The notes beneath the pieces were generated by a model. It was not told the DNA's origin and did not search any database. It saw nothing but the letters and a program-made list of their open reading frames with translations. Positions 55,301 through 64,000 of a DNA stretch of 64,000 bases are shown here, in pieces. Origin of the DNA: Aequorivita sp. (GTDB lineage: Bacteria; Bacteroidota; Bacteroidia; Flavobacteriales; Flavobacteriaceae); NCBI GenBank assembly GCA_024637015.1, contig JAGXGE010000030.1, positions 45,406-109,405 of the forward strand. Reading direction: 5' to 3'. The position numbers and the translations under genes were made by a program. How positions within the stretch are numbered: position 1 is the stretch's first letter; every line of letters begins with the position of its first letter.

Positions 55301-56696
55301 AGAAATCGAGGATCTTAAAACTGTTAAAGGTGAAGACAATCAAGGAAAAACAGTTGATATCGTTATTTCACGTACTTCTGAAATTAAACTTGTTGACAAG
55401 AAAACAGGAATTACACTTAGTACCAACAACATTCCTTACGGTTCAACACTGTATGTGAAAGATGGTGACAGTATAAGTGCTGGCGATGTAGTGTGTTCTT
55501 GGGATCCATACAACGGTGTAATTATTTCAGAATTTGCTGGAAAAATTAAATACGAAAACATTGTTCAAGGTATTACCTATCAGGTTGAAATTGATGAACA
55601 AACTGGTTTCCAAGAAAAAGTAATTTCTGAGTCAAGAGATAAAAAACGTATTCCAACCCTTCAAATTTTAGGGAAGAAAGACGAAGTTATCCGTAGTTAT
55701 AACTTACCTGTTGGTGCTCACTTGATGGTGGACGATGGCGACAAAATTAAGATTGGTAAAGTACTTGTAAAAATCCCACGTAAATCTGCGAAAGCGGGTG
55801 ATATTACGGGAGGTCTTCCACGTGTTACCGAGCTTTTCGAAGCGCGTAACCCTTCAAATCCAGCAGTAGTTAGCGAGATTGACGGTGTAGTTTCTTTCGG
55901 AAAAATTAAGCGTGGTAACCGCGAGATTATCGTGGAGTCTAAATTAGGCGAATTGAAAAAGTATTTGGTAAAATTAAGTAACCAGATTCTTGTTCAAGAA
56001 AACGATTACGTTCGTGCAGGTATGCCACTTTCTGATGGTTCCATTACGCCAGAAGATATCCTTCGCATTAAAGGCCCTTCAGCAGTACAACAATATCTTG
56101 TGAACGAAGTTCAGGAGGTTTACCGTCTGCAAGGGGTGAAGATCAACGACAAACATTTTGAAGTTGTTGTTCGTCAAATGATGCGTAAAGTTAGGATTCA
56201 AGATCCGGGTGACACTACTTTCCTTGAAGATCAATTGGCTCATAAGGATGATTTCATCGAAGAAAACGATAAAATCTTTGGAATGAAGGTTGTTACTAAC
56301 GCTGGTGATTCTGAAAACTTGAAAGAAGGTCAAATACTTTCACCACGTACTCTTCGTGATGAAAACTCTTTATTGAGAAGAAATGATAAAGTACTTGCAG
56401 AAGCACGTGAAGTGGTCACTGCAACGGCAACTCCGGTACTTCAGGGTATTACGAGAGCGTCTTTACAAACTAAATCATTCATTTCTGCGGCTTCCTTCCA
56501 GGAAACAACCAAAGTATTGAACGAAGCGGCAGTTGCTGGTAAAGTTGATACCTTGGAAGGCTTGAAAGAAAATGTAATTGTAGGACATAAAATACCAGCC
56601 GGAACCGGAATGCGTAGATATGATACTATAATTGTAGGTTCAAAAGAAGAGCTCGAGGAAATGAACCGCGTAAAACAAGAAGTAAATTATAATTAA
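52395..56696 (+). CDS. rpoC: DNA-directed RNA polymerase subunit beta'
   Basis: A 1433-residue RpoC, full length. The first zinc-binding site is '[20 protein letters not shown]', the catalytic magnesium loop is '[13 protein letters not shown]' (N475; D477, D479 and D481), and the second zinc site is in '[16 protein letters not shown]'. '[13 protein letters not shown]' belongs to the trigger-loop region. It starts 91 nt after rpoB. A second ATG directly follows the first and either could be used. A very strong terminator closes the operon. Confidence 0.98.
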   Translation: MMNRNKENTVQKFDKISIGLASPESILAESRGEVLKPETINYRTHKPERDGLFCERIFGPVKDYECACGKYKRIRYKGIVCDRCGVEVTEKKVRRDRVGHINLVVPVAHIWYFRSLPNKIGYLLGLPSKKLDMIIYYERYVVIQPGIAKYEGGEAVKKMDFLTEEEYLAIFDSIPQENQYLDESDPNKFIAKMGAECLIDLLQRIDLNTLSYNLRHKANNETSKQRKTEALKRLQVVEALRDANKNRENKAEWMIMKVVPVIPPELRPLVPLDGGRFATSDLNDLYRRVIIRNNRLKRLMEIKAPEVILRNEKRMLQESVDSLFDNTRKSSAVKTDSNRPLKSLSDSLKGKQGRFRQNLLGKRVDYSARSVIVVGPELKLFECGIPKDMAAELYKPFVIRKLIERGIVKTVKSAKKIIDKKEPVVWDILENVLKGHPVMLNRAPTLHRLGIQAFQPKLIEGKAIQLHPLVCTAFNADFDGDQMAVHLPLGPEAILECQLLMLASHNILNPANGSPVAVPSQDMVLGLYYMTKLRKSTDEVKVKGEGLTFYSAEEAIIAYNEGMVDLNAEIRIRTTDFNDKGELVKQIITTTLGRVIFNEKVPEAAGYINEVLTKKSLRDIIGGILKVTSVPVTSAFLDEIKTLGYKFAFEGGLSFSLGDIIIPAEKQSMIDSANTQVDGIINSYNMGLITNNERYNQVIDIWTATNAELTELSMKRIREDQQGFNSVYMMLDSGARGSKEQIRQLTGMRGLMAKPKKSNSGGGEIIENPILSNFKEGLSILEYFISTHGARKGLADTALKTADAGYLTRRLVDVSQDVIINIEDCYTLRGIEVSALKKNEEIVESLRDRIVGRTALNDIVNPLTKELLVASGEHIYEEIADAIAASPLESVEVRSALTCEAKQGICSQCYGRNLATNKMVQRGEAVGVVAAQSIGEPGTQLTLRTFHVGGIAGNISEENKLVVKFDGKAEIEDLKTVKGEDNQGKTVDIVISRTSEIKLVDKKTGITLSTNNIPYGSTLYVKDGDSISAGDVVCSWDPYNGVIISEFAGKIKYENIVQGITYQVEIDEQTGFQEKVISESRDKKRIPTLQILGKKDEVIRSYNLPVGAHLMVDDGDKIKIGKVLVKIPRKSAKAGDITGGLPRVTELFEARNPSNPAVVSEIDGVVSFGKIKRGNREIIVESKLGELKKYLVKLSNQILVQENDYVRAGMPLSDGSITPEDILRIKGPSAVQQYLVNEVQEVYRLQGVKINDKHFEVVVRQMMRKVRIQDPGDTTFLEDQLAHKDDFIEENDKIFGMKVVTNAGDSENLKEGQILSPRTLRDENSLLRRNDKVLAEAREVVTATATPVLQGITRASLQTKSFISAASFQETTKVLNEAAVAGKVDTLEGLKENVIVGHKIPAGTGMRRYDTIIVGSKEELEEMNRVKQEVNYN

Positions 56697-56701
56697 TATT
56701 G

Positions 56702-56735
56702 AAAAAGGTGCGTTTTTTTAAAACGCACCTTTTTT
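56702..56735 (+). terminator. rho-independent terminator of the rpoBC operon
   Basis: AAAAAGGTGCGTTTT (56702-56716) pairs with AAAACGCACCTTTTT (56720-56734) over a 3-nt loop and ends in a T run. It is the strongest terminator in the window. Confidence 0.92.
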
Positions 56736-56794
56736 ATTTTAGTCTTATTTTTCTAAATGAAATTTAAGATCTGATATTTAAAATCTAACATAAA

Positions 56795-57115
56795 ATGGCA
56801 GATCAAAAAAAAGAACAACCCAAACAAGGACAGATAAACATTGAGTTGGATGAAGCTGTGGCACAGGGTATTTATAGCAACTTGGCCATTATCAATCATT
56901 CTGTATCTGAATTTGTAGTTGATTTTGTAACTATAATGCCCGGAATTCCAAAAAGCAAAGTGAAGTCGAGAATAATCTTGACTCCACAACACGCCAAAAG
57001 ATTTCTAAAGGCATTGAATGACAATGTAAAAAGATTTGAAAACGCCCACGGCGAAATAAAGGATTATGAGCAACCGCCTATTCCTTTAAACTTCGGCCCA
57101 ACAGGCGAAGCATAA
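56795..57115 (+). CDS. DUF3467 family protein
   Basis: A 106-residue soluble protein with the DUF3467 pattern: 'INIELDEAVAQGIYSNLAII', 'NHSVSEFVVDFV', 'RIILTPQHAKRFLKALNDN' and a proline-rich end 'QPPIPLNFGPTGEA'. The family is common in Bacteroidota, often directly after rpoC, and has no proven function. Its position invites the idea of a transcription-linked role, but nothing in the sequence shows this. Confidence 0.88.
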   Translation: MADQKKEQPKQGQINIELDEAVAQGIYSNLAIINHSVSEFVVDFVTIMPGIPKSKVKSRIILTPQHAKRFLKALNDNVKRFENAHGEIKDYEQPPIPLNFGPTGEA

Positions 57116-57119
57116 AAAT

Positions 57120-57147
57120 AAAAGCCCTGCAATTTGCAGGGCTTTTT
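57120..57147 (+). terminator. rho-independent terminator after the DUF3467 gene
   Basis: AAAAGCCCTGCAA (57120-57132) with TTGCAGGGCTTTT (57134-57146) forms a long stem with a short AT loop and a T run. Confidence 0.9.
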
Positions 57148-57491
57148 ATTTAATTTAGTGTTTGAATCTTAAGAAAGTTTTAATCCTCCACATTGAATAC
57201 TGAGAATATTTTCATTTTTTGTATTCTTCTATCCCCAATTAATATATTACAAATTCAAAGCTTAATTTATTTAGCTTGCAATCAAGTTGTTATAGTTTTT
57301 GACTGGTTCTTTCAGTGATATTAGGCAATGAAGGTAAGTAATAATGGTTTTTAAACGAGAATTTGAATCATCTTGTCGAAAGATAAGATTTTTCTTTCAA
57401 TTATAAATTTGTATAGAATAGATTTGGAATTAATATCCTCAAAAACTGATGTTTATAATTATTGTGAATAATAAAAAAAACGACATTCATA
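57148..57491. other. AT-rich intergenic leader, no gene seen
   Basis: This 344-bp stretch lies between the DUF3467 terminator and the first secreted paralogue. It is very AT-rich, has stops in all frames and shows no strong hairpin. A -7-like box TAGATTTG lies near its end at 57419. I see nothing else in it. Confidence 0.6.
57419..57426 (+). promoter_or_regulatory. -7 box before the secreted-paralogue operon
   Basis: TAGATTTG fits TAnnTTTG and lies 65 nt before the ATG at 57492. No good -33 TTG is at the right distance, so confidence is limited. Confidence 0.35.
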
Positions 57492-58259
57492 ATGAAAAAT
57501 TTCTACATATTAATTTTTTTAGGCGGTCAGCTTATTTATGGACAAGTTGGGATTAATACTGATAATCCCCAACAGACCCTTCATTTAGCTGGTTCATCAG
57601 AAAAATTTCGAATTGAGAGTTTAAATGGAGTTAACAACCCATTAAATTTAGGAGATTTTAATTCTGATGGGGATATGGAAAATGATACATATCCATTATA
57701 TGTAGATGAATATGGTGATTTTACGCTAAGACTGAAAACCGTAATTAATTCGGAAGATTTGGAAGCATTTAATGATACCTCATTGCCCACTACAGGTGTA
57801 GCTTTATCGAAATACAATACTGCTGGTAAAGATTCTACAATGATTAAGACCTTTACCATAAAAGTAAACCGGCCTTCAATTATACAGATTAAATATAATA
57901 TTAGTTTTGATATTTATAAAAATAGTAATGAGGTCATCTTAACTGATGAGTTTGCTCGCAGAGTGTCGAACTTTATTACACTTTCACCTCAGGGATTACC
58001 GGTAACCAATGCCACCAGACATTATGGTCCTACTTCCAAAACCTACTCAAGTGGTCATTTAGAAAGTGTGGCAGGACCTTTTTACAATGGTGCTACAACA
58101 TATATTACTATCCCAACTAGTGGCGAGTGGGATATTACATTTTGGGGGTTGGTTTCTTCAAATAAAAGGGCAAGAAATAATAGTTATCCAACAATCGCCT
58201 TGGAAACCTATGTAAAATTTGCTGCAGGATATAATTATTTGTTTTTTCGAAAGTATTAA
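57492..58259 (+). CDS. secreted 'QVGINT' paralogue 1
   Basis: A 255-residue protein with a signal peptide ending 'GQLIYGQ' and then the head 'VGINTDNPQQTLHLAGSSE', 'FRIESLNGVNNPLN'. An acidic loop 'DFNSDGDMEND' (about 54-64) resembles a calcium-binding EF-hand or thrombospondin-type loop. The rest is predicted beta-rich ending 'YVKFAAGYNYLFFRKY'. The head motif is widespread at the N-terminus of Bacteroidota fibre-like surface proteins, but I do not recognise a function. It leads an operon of three related genes. Confidence 0.7.
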   Translation: MKNFYILIFLGGQLIYGQVGINTDNPQQTLHLAGSSEKFRIESLNGVNNPLNLGDFNSDGDMENDTYPLYVDEYGDFTLRLKTVINSEDLEAFNDTSLPTTGVALSKYNTAGKDSTMIKTFTIKVNRPSIIQIKYNISFDIYKNSNEVILTDEFARRVSNFITLSPQGLPVTNATRHYGPTSKTYSSGHLESVAGPFYNGATTYITIPTSGEWDITFWGLVSSNKRARNNSYPTIALETYVKFAAGYNYLFFRKY

Positions 58260-58277
58260 TGTTTAATAAATAAGGAC

Positions 58278-59057
58278 ATGTTAAAATTTTTTTTTGCAAC
58301 TATACTTTTTTCTTCCTTTTGTGGTTTCTCCCAAGTAGGAATTGGAACTACACAGCCCCTGAAAGATTTACATATTGCAGGACAAAATTCTACAATTAGA
58401 ATCGAGAAATTGAATAGCGTGAACGATTCACAATTTAATTCTGGTCTAAAACCCTCACCGGCCTTTGTGGATGGAAATGGTAATATCTCTATTTATAGCA
58501 GTTCGGGACCGGGAACTGAACCCCTAACTTTCTTAATTGATATCCCTAACTTTCTTGAAGATAATCCTTATAATTATAATTCACCTTATAATCATACAGG
58601 AATTGCCGTTAATAATGGGGTGGGTGTTTCTTCCGTTGATCAAATTATAGATAATAGTATCGTTTTTACAGTGCCTTTTAATGCACTTATTGAAATTAAG
58701 TATGGCATCACTTTGTATGTGAGTGGAAGTGATATTTCAGTTCCACCGCCATTTATTGAACCTGTACAAAAAAAAGCAATATCAATAGTTACGTATTTTT
58801 GTGTAGATATAGATAGTGATGGAGTATTAAGCCCGGAAGAATTAAGTAATAAATACGGTATTAACGGGCAATATTTTGAAACCATAAATGGTGGAGCGCC
58901 CGGTAATCCTTATATGAACGGACAAAATTATTTTAGCTTGCCGGTAGGAACCCATACATTGTATTTTTTTGGTCAAGTTACTGATTCCTCAACTAGTTAT
59001 ACAAGTGTTGGATTTGGTGGCGATGAAGATTATATAAAAATTAGAATATTTGAATAG
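58278..59057 (+). CDS. secreted 'QVGIGT' paralogue 2 with EF-hand-like loop
   Basis: A 259-residue protein with a signal peptide ending 'FCGFSQ', the head 'VGIGTTQPLKDLHIAGQNS', 'IRIEKLNSVND', then beta-rich sequence. Near residue 177 'DIDSDGVLSPEE' is a complete EF-hand loop pattern (D-x-D-x-D-G...E), suggesting calcium binding after export. It starts 18 nt after paralogue 1 and ends 3 nt before paralogue 3. The function is unknown. Confidence 0.7.
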   Translation: MLKFFFATILFSSFCGFSQVGIGTTQPLKDLHIAGQNSTIRIEKLNSVNDSQFNSGLKPSPAFVDGNGNISIYSSSGPGTEPLTFLIDIPNFLEDNPYNYNSPYNHTGIAVNNGVGVSSVDQIIDNSIVFTVPFNALIEIKYGITLYVSGSDISVPPPFIEPVQKKAISIVTYFCVDIDSDGVLSPEELSNKYGINGQYFETINGGAPGNPYMNGQNYFSLPVGTHTLYFFGQVTDSSTSYTSVGFGGDEDYIKIRIFE

Positions 59058-59060
59058 CGT

Positions 59061-59936
59061 ATGAAAAATTTGAGCCTTTTATTTATTGTTATTTTATTTC
59101 TCTTTAATGTTGAATTGTCATCAGCACAAGTAGGAATTAATACTACCAACCCATTAGAGTTGGTTCATGTTGCAGGTGCTAATGCAAATGTTAGGGTTGA
59201 AGGATTGAGTAATGTCTCTCCTACTGAATACAACCTTAATAATTTGGGCGTTGGGGCAACCACTCGTGTATATGCAAACGCCGCCGGCGATCTAGTTTTA
59301 GGTGCTGCTTCTGATAATGTTAACTTACTTATTGATTCTGAAAATTATTTGGATGATAGGGAAACCCCCAAAAACGAAATAATTCAAAAGGGCTATGGAA
59401 GTGGCTATAACTCAGCTGGAATAGTAATAGCCCCCGATGCAATCTTCACCTTAACCACAAATGCCATACTAGAGGTAAATTATTCTGTTACCTGGAGTGT
59501 ATACGATGAAAATAGCCTAGACAAGAAAAGACTTGATGATAGGCGGGCACGGATTATTCATACAGGTCTTTATTTTATGACAAATCCAGATGATCCATCA
59601 GACCCACTTGGTGGCGACCCTGTTGTCCTTGATGCTGATGGCAATGTTATTAATGGAAAACAATGGTGCATAGACCCCAATCCAGGGAATTGTAATTTAT
59701 ACGCTGGTTTAATTGGCTTGAGTGGTCAATTTTATAAAAATAGTAACCCAGAGGTAGGAGAGCATCAATATTTTCAAACTACTGGAACTGATTACGTTAA
59801 ACTACCTCCGGGAACATACATTGCCTTATTTGCTGCAAGATTTCAAGTTAAAAGTACAATTGGATATGGTTCTGCCAAAATGTGGCTCGGAACTGGAAAG
59901 GATGAACTACAGATTAGAGCCTATTTATACGATTAA
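59061..59936 (+). CDS. secreted 'QVGINT' paralogue 3
   Basis: A 291-residue protein with a signal peptide ending 'VELSSAQ' and the head 'VGINTTNPLELVHVAGANAN', 'VRVEGLSNVSP'. It is the longest of the three. A central insert carries two cysteines ('WCIDPNPGNCNLY') that could form a disulfide outside the cell, plus 'VVLDADGNVINGK', a weak calcium-loop-like stretch. The C-terminus 'LGTGKDELQIRAYLYD' aligns with the ends of the other two. Its stop is 3 nt from the convergent prfC stop. Confidence 0.7.
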   Translation: MKNLSLLFIVILFLFNVELSSAQVGINTTNPLELVHVAGANANVRVEGLSNVSPTEYNLNNLGVGATTRVYANAAGDLVLGAASDNVNLLIDSENYLDDRETPKNEIIQKGYGSGYNSAGIVIAPDAIFTLTTNAILEVNYSVTWSVYDENSLDKKRLDDRRARIIHTGLYFMTNPDDPSDPLGGDPVVLDADGNVINGKQWCIDPNPGNCNLYAGLIGLSGQFYKNSNPEVGEHQYFQTTGTDYVKLPPGTYIALFAARFQVKSTIGYGSAKMWLGTGKDELQIRAYLYD

Positions 59937-59939
59937 GGT

Positions 59940-61532
59940 TTAATCTTTATACTCACTCACAAAGTGCAACTTCACGTTTGGATATTTTGATTGCGTCATT
60001 TGTAAAGTAAAAGCTGAATCAGCAAAAAACACCAACTGTCCACGTTTGTCCTTAGCCAAAAATTTTGCCTTTACTCTTTTAAAATCTGCGAATTCCTCGC
60101 TTTTTGGATCTTTTGCTTCTACCCAACAGGCTTTGTGAACATTGAGGTTTTCATAGCTACATTTAGCGCCATATTCATGTTCCAAACGGTATTGGATTAC
60201 TTCAAACTGTAGCGCACCAACGGTTCCAATTACTTTTCTGTTGTTTAATTCCAAAGTGAAAAGCTGTGCAACACCTTCATCCATCAATTGGTCTATGCCT
60301 TTTTCAAGCTGTTTGCTCTTCATTGGGTCTGCGTTGTTAATGTATTTGAAATGTTCTGGAGAAAAGCTTGGAACGCCCTTATATTGCATCTCTTCACCTT
60401 CGGTAAGCGTGTCGCCAATCTTGAAGTTTCCGGTGTCGTGAAGCCCTACAATATCACCTGGATAGGAAACATCTACAATTTGTTTCTTTTCGGCGAAGAA
60501 AGCATTGGGACTTGAAAACTTCAATTTCTTTCCATTTCGAACATGTAGATATGGTGAGTTTCTTTCAAAAGTTCCTGAAACAATTTTAACGAACGCCAAG
60601 CGGTCACGATGCTTTGGATCCATATTGGCATGAATTTTAAAGACAAAACCTGAAAACTCCTTTTCGTCCGGTTTCACCAAACGTGTGCTACTTTCCTTTG
60701 GGCGTGGGGTAGGGGCTATTTCAACAAAACAATCCAGTAGCTCTCGCACCCCAAAATTGTTAAGGGCAGAACCAAAGAATACAGGCTGAAGCTTACCGTC
60801 CAAATATTCTTGTCGGTCAAAATCTGGATAAACTTCATAAACTAATTCCAGTTCCTCCCGGAGTATTTTAGCAGCTTTTTCGCCAATCAGTTTTTCCAAT
60901 TCTGGACTACTTACGTCTTCAATTTCAATAGTTTCCTCTATATTCTTTCTGCTATCGCCACTGAAAAGGTTTACGTTCTTTTCCCACACATTGTATATTC
61001 CCTTAAAATCATAACCCATCCCGATGGGGAAACTTAAAGGCGTTACGCGCAAGTTGAGCTTTTGTTCAATTTCGTCAAGTAGTTCAAAAGCGTCTTTCCC
61101 TTCTCTATCCATTTTATTGATGAAAACAATCATTGGGATATTTCGCATGCGGCAAACTTCCACTAATTTTTCCGTCTGTTCCTCAACCCCCTTTGCAACG
61201 TCAATCACAACAATAACACTATCTACAGCAGTGAGTGTTCTAAAAGTATCTTCAGCGAAATCCTTGTGCCCCGGCGTATCAAGAATATTGATTTTAATCC
61301 CTTCATATTCAAATGCTAAAACAGAAGTAGCAACTGATATTCCACGCTGGCGCTCTATTTCCATAAAGTCACTTGTTGCACCTTTCTTGATTTTGTTGCT
61401 TTTTACTGCACCAGCTTCTTGAATGGCTCCTCCAAAGAGAAGTAGTTTTTCTGTTAAAGTTGTTTTTCCAGCATCTGGGTGGCTGATAATACCAAAAGTT
61501 CTTCTTCGTTTTATTTCTTTTGTTAAGGACAT
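59940..61532 (-). CDS. prfC: peptide chain release factor 3
   Basis: A 530-residue translational GTPase. Motifs are '[20 protein letters not shown]' (G1), '[15 protein letters not shown]'-type switch I, '[16 protein letters not shown]' (G3) and 'INKMDRE' (G4). The C-terminal half has '[20 protein letters not shown]', the RF3-specific region, which separates it from EF-G. RF3 removes RF1 and RF2 after termination. It is transcribed alone from a TATCTTTG promoter directly upstream. Confidence 0.95.
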   Translation of the reverse strand: MSLTKEIKRRRTFGIISHPDAGKTTLTEKLLLFGGAIQEAGAVKSNKIKKGATSDFMEIERQRGISVATSVLAFEYEGIKINILDTPGHKDFAEDTFRTLTAVDSVIVVIDVAKGVEEQTEKLVEVCRMRNIPMIVFINKMDREGKDAFELLDEIEQKLNLRVTPLSFPIGMGYDFKGIYNVWEKNVNLFSGDSRKNIEETIEIEDVSSPELEKLIGEKAAKILREELELVYEVYPDFDRQEYLDGKLQPVFFGSALNNFGVRELLDCFVEIAPTPRPKESSTRLVKPDEKEFSGFVFKIHANMDPKHRDRLAFVKIVSGTFERNSPYLHVRNGKKLKFSSPNAFFAEKKQIVDVSYPGDIVGLHDTGNFKIGDTLTEGEEMQYKGVPSFSPEHFKYINNADPMKSKQLEKGIDQLMDEGVAQLFTLELNNRKVIGTVGALQFEVIQYRLEHEYGAKCSYENLNVHKACWVEAKDPKSEEFADFKRVKAKFLAKDKRGQLVFFADSAFTLQMTQSKYPNVKLHFVSEYKD

Positions 61533-61553
61533 CTATTTTTCTATATGAAGTGG

Positions 61554-61561
61554 CAAAGATA
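61554..61561 (-). promoter_or_regulatory. -7 box of prfC
   Basis: Read on the minus strand this is TATCTTTG, a full match to TAnnTTTG, 21 nt before the prfC start. The -33 element is weak. Confidence 0.6.
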
Positions 61562-61773
61562 AAGTTTGTTATTGAAGTAATAAACTGAAGGAGTCTCTAA
61601 AATATTTTTTTAGTTTTTTATTGAATTTTAAGGCTTTTAAATCTTCTTCAAAAGAACAATTGAGACATTTAAATATATGCTCATTATGATATTTAGATTA
61701 ATAGATTTTTAAATATTAATGGAACAATGGCTTAATTTTTTTCTTACCTAAGAAGTTTTCAAAATCCTTATAT

Positions 61774-61806
61774 ACAGTATATATACGTATATATACGTAT
61801 ATATTT
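61774..61806. repeat. overlapping ATATATACGTATATAT palindromes
   Basis: The sequence repeats the 12-mer TATATATACGTA-like unit, giving two overlapping copies of the perfect palindrome ATATATACGTATATAT, preceded by the related TATACAGTATA. Such alternating AT tracks melt and extrude easily. The role is unknown. Confidence 0.65.
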
Positions 61807-61914
61807 TTCCTACAAAAATCTATGTTTTTTCATACAATTTATGCCGTTTGCCGACTATTCTTTACAGTTCAACTAATACTTGTTTGTTAGTAATTCCCTA
61901 ACACTTTTCCGAAG

Positions 61915-61922
61915 TATATTTG
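61915..61922 (+). promoter_or_regulatory. -7 box before the giant adhesin gene
   Basis: TATATTTG fits TAnnTTTG and lies 69 nt before the ATG at 61992. Its last bases are part of the right arm of a 9-bp inverted repeat, which could be an operator. Confidence 0.4.
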
Positions 61923-61991
61923 AACTGTTAAATGCAAATTATAAAGGAGTTTGAGCATTTTTCTTTTGAAAAATAAAAAAAAACAGAGGAT

Positions 61992-64000
61992 ATGTATAAT
62001 ATTACTTTCTTTAAAAACATAAAAAGGATTTCACTTTTTATAACTGTATGTTTAATTTCAAGCTTTGGAATTTTACATGCACAAACAGTTAATGTTACTG
62101 TTCCAACTGGAGGTTTTCACATTGATGGAAATCTAGGATCAAATACACCCACCGTGGGCATTGGTGACTGGGTTCAAGGACCAGCAGGTGCAGGTGGTTT
62201 TGTTTTGAACAACGACGGCACCCCCGTTAATAGTAACCTCACAAGACTAGTACGCGATGTTTATAATACAAATGCTGATAATTCATTTACAGGAGGCTCC
62301 AAATTTAATGATAACCCTAATACCTGGATTTGGACAAATTCAAGCGTTACCGGAAAGGGAGACATCAACAATGCCATGTATCATCTTGGTAAAGATGGAA
62401 GTAATAATGAATGGATTTTTGTAGGTAGTGATCGTGCTACCACCACGGGTACTAGCTATATAGATTTTTCTTTTTTACAAAATACATTAACAACTACACC
62501 CGGTTTTGGCTTTAGTTCAGCTGGGCCTGATGGGGGACGTACTGTTAATGATATTCTTCTTACTGTTGAATATGGAAGTGGAGGCTCTGTGGCTACAGTA
62601 TATTTTTATTTATGGAAAAATGTTGGTGGAAATAATTTTGATTACGTTCTTCAAACTACAAATTCAGCAAATGCCTTTGCTCAAACTAATAATGCTAACG
62701 TAAATGTTCCTTTTGGAAGTTTTGGCACAAATACATATACCACAAAACAATATGTAGAAGCTGCAATTAACCTTACAGATGTATTTGGTACTTTAATAGA
62801 TCCGTGTATTAGTGTGAGTATTAAAACACTTTTTATAAAAACTAAAAATTCAACAGCTCCACCAGCAGCTTTGAATGATTTTGTTGAGCCTATTCAGGTT
62901 CAGTTTGGCTTTGGAACCGCTACTATTGCTTATGCAGCTAGCCCTGTATGTAAAAATAGTGGTCCTATTATGGTAACTCAAACAGGTGTTTCTGGAGGTA
63001 CCTACTCTTCAGCTCCTGCAGGTTTAAGTATAAATGCTAGTACAGGCGAAATTAATGTTCAAAACAGTAATACCGGAACTTATACAGTAACATATTCTTA
63101 CACAACTAGTGGGTGTAGCAAGACAGCCACTACAACCGTTGTTATTAATGAAAATCCCGATGCACCAATAGGTCAGGATATAACAGAATGTGAAGAAACT
63201 CCTATACAGACATTAAATGCTAATGATGGAATTTCAAATCCATTAACAGCTACGTTACAAAATAATAATCAAACTAGCTCGGGTGTTGTAACAACTTCCA
63301 ACAATGCTTTATTAGCCCCCGATACAATAGTATGGTATGACCAAGCAGTGGGAGGAAATGTTGTTAATCCACCTATATGGAGTCAAGTGGGTTCAATTAC
63401 CTATTATGCTGAAGCAGTTTCGGGAACAACTGGATGTAGATCAATAACCCGCACCCCCGTAAAATTAACAATATTAGCTAAAGCTTTGGCAGATGATCCA
63501 GGTGATGTTACTGCTTGCGACAGCTACGAGCTACCTGCACTTGTAAACGGAAACTACTTCACCGGAAGCGGTGGAACGGGCACGCCTTTGAGTGCTGGTT
63601 ACAGCGTCGAGACCACCCAGACGATCTATGTGTATGCAGAAACGGGGACCACTCCGAACTGTAGCGCAGAGAACAGCTTTTTGGTAACGATAAACGATAC
63701 CCCATTAGTTGATGATCCAGATGATGTTACTGCTTGCGACAGCTACACGCTACCTGCGCTTGTAAACGGAAACTATTTCACTGGAAGCGGTGGAACGGGC
63801 ACGCCCTTGAGTGCTGGTTACAGCGTCGAGACCACCCAGACGATCTATGTGTATGCAGAAACCGGAACCACTCCGAACTGTACTGCAGAGAACAGCTTCT
63901 TGGTAACGATAAACGATACGCCATTAGTTGACGATCCAGCAGATGTAACAGCTTGCGACAGCTACACACTACCAGTATTAACCAACGGAAACTATTTCAC
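61992..64000 (+). CDS. giant repeat adhesin, N-terminal part (likely T9SS-exported)
   Basis: An open frame of 669 codons running off the window edge. A signal peptide of about 31 residues ends 'FGILHAQ'. Residues of about 32-310 form a large N-terminal domain ('DWVQGPAGAGGFVLNNDG', 'NAMYHLGKDGSNNEWIFVGS'). Then come Ig-like beta domains ('SPVCKNSGPIMVTQTGVSGG', 'SGCSKTATTTVVINENP', 'AEAVSGTTGCRSITRTPV'). From 63492 a 73-residue unit ('TACDSYELPALVNGNYFTGS', 'TTQTIYVYAETGTTPNC') repeats in tandem. Giant proteins of this build in Flavobacteriaceae usually end in a type B T9SS sorting domain and act as surface adhesins; the end is outside the window. Confidence 0.85.
   Translation, partial: MYNITFFKNIKRISLFITVCLISSFGILHAQTVNVTVPTGGFHIDGNLGSNTPTVGIGDWVQGPAGAGGFVLNNDGTPVNSNLTRLVRDVYNTNADNSFTGGSKFNDNPNTWIWTNSSVTGKGDINNAMYHLGKDGSNNEWIFVGSDRATTTGTSYIDFSFLQNTLTTTPGFGFSSAGPDGGRTVNDILLTVEYGSGGSVATVYFYLWKNVGGNNFDYVLQTTNSANAFAQTNNANVNVPFGSFGTNTYTTKQYVEAAINLTDVFGTLIDPCISVSIKTLFIKTKNSTAPPAALNDFVEPIQVQFGFGTATIAYAASPVCKNSGPIMVTQTGVSGGTYSSAPAGLSINASTGEINVQNSNTGTYTVTYSYTTSGCSKTATTTVVINENPDAPIGQDITECEETPIQTLNANDGISNPLTATLQNNNQTSSGVVTTSNNALLAPDTIVWYDQAVGGNVVNPPIWSQVGSITYYAEAVSGTTGCRSITRTPVKLTILAKALADDPGDVTACDSYELPALVNGNYFTGSGGTGTPLSAGYSVETTQTIYVYAETGTTPNCSAENSFLVTINDTPLVDDPDDVTACDSYTLPALVNGNYFTGSGGTGTPLSAGYSVETTQTIYVYAETGTTPNCTAENSFLVTINDTPLVDDPADVTACDSYTLPVLTNGNYF
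63492..64000 (+). repeat. 219-bp tandem repeats in the adhesin gene
   Basis: Unit 1 is 63492-63710, unit 2 is 63711-63929, and unit 3 begins at 63930 and is cut by the window end. By hand alignment units 1 and 2 differ at about a dozen of 219 positions, mostly silent. The unit is visibly richer in G and C than the AT-rich flanks. Confidence 0.9.

Larger units (their letters stand above)
61562..61991. other. intergenic region before the giant adhesin gene
   Basis: About 430 bp without a gene. It holds an AT palindrome track (about 61770-61806), a 9-bp inverted repeat ACAGTTCAA (61864-61872) / TTGAACTGT (61920-61928), and the promoter-like TATATTTG at 61915 that the right arm overlaps. All frames are interrupted by stops. 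Confidence 0.65.

Noticed and set aside
57148..57491. Possible small RNA in the intergenic region
   Set aside because: No stable hairpin or terminator of its own is visible; only a single promoter-like box near the next gene.
62506..62703. Short frame inside the giant adhesin gene
   Set aside because: The frame starting at 61992 is continuously open to the window end and has a signal peptide and Ig-like domains, so this is an out-of-frame shadow.
63492..64000. Tandem repeats as a CRISPR array
   Set aside because: The 219-bp units are contiguous, coding and without spacers; no cas genes are present.

Overview
The window reads as a chromosomal segment of a Flavobacteriaceae-type member of the Bacteroidota, possibly near Aequorivita (the genus is a guess from general gene character). 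Supporting signs are AT-rich DNA, start codons that almost never have a Shine-Dalgarno sequence (rpsU is the exception), several TAnnTTTG promoter boxes, many secreted proteins whose signal peptides end in Ala-Gln or Ser-Gln, families typical of the phylum (DUF1343/NamZ, DUF2851, DUF3467, carboxypeptidase-like regulatory domain proteins, a TPR plus beta-barrel pair), and a giant repeat adhesin of the kind exported by type IX secretion.

Layout. 1-881 is the end of typA. 970-16,740 is a surface-glycan locus: a DPGxG small membrane protein, a methyltransferase with a kinase-like N-terminal motif, two tandem membrane sulfatase/phosphoethanolamine-transferase-like proteins, a FemAB/GNAT-type acyltransferase, a PLP sugar aminotransferase, a Wzx-type flippase, four glycosyltransferases, an FdtA/QdtA-type sugar ketoisomerase, a zinc-ribbon methyltransferase and an MBOAT/SGNH O-acylation pair. 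Aminotransferase, ketoisomerase and acyltransferase together suggest a dTDP-3-acylamino-3,6-dideoxyhexose. Genes overlap and several pairs converge with overlapping stops. 16,747-31,012 is a mixed envelope and metabolism block: ftsE, a subtilase with a small coiled-coil secreted protein, a TPR protein with an outer-membrane barrel, an amidohydrolase lipoprotein, a YkgJ-type protein, NamZ, a LolE/FtsX-like permease and a CBS-domain beta-synthase. 31,086-41,571 holds DUF202, DUF2851, PspC and K+ channel genes, two AGCS symporters from a tandem duplication, a ComEA-like protein, an acyl-CoA dehydrogenase and a CarboxypepD_reg-like exported protein.

41,620-56,740 is the conserved translation/transcription core: rpsU, xerC, hpf, tRNA-Thr(TGT), tRNA-Tyr, tRNA-Gly, tRNA-Thr(GGT), tuf, tRNA-Trp, secE, nusG, rplK, rplA, rplJ, rplL, rpoB, rpoC. 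The first four tRNAs and tuf are in the same order as the thrU-tyrU-glyT-thrT-tufB operon of Escherichia coli. 56,795-64,000 holds a DUF3467 protein, three tandem secreted paralogues with a 'QVGI(N/G)T' head, prfC on the minus strand, and the first 669 codons of a giant adhesin whose 219-bp repeats run off the end of the window.

The most unusual points are structural. They are a decayed 5' copy of the comEA-like gene left between the duplicated symporters, a duplicated dehydrogenase 3' end that differs only at synonymous sites, a REP-like palindrome cluster placed in frame in the signal-peptide region of the barrel gene, a tRNA-Thr 3' remnant interrupted by a hairpin, a near-perfect Shine-Dalgarno on rpsU, and a kinase-like motif joined to a methyltransferase in the glycan operon. 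I see no CRISPR array, no insertion sequence, no rRNA and no phage module.
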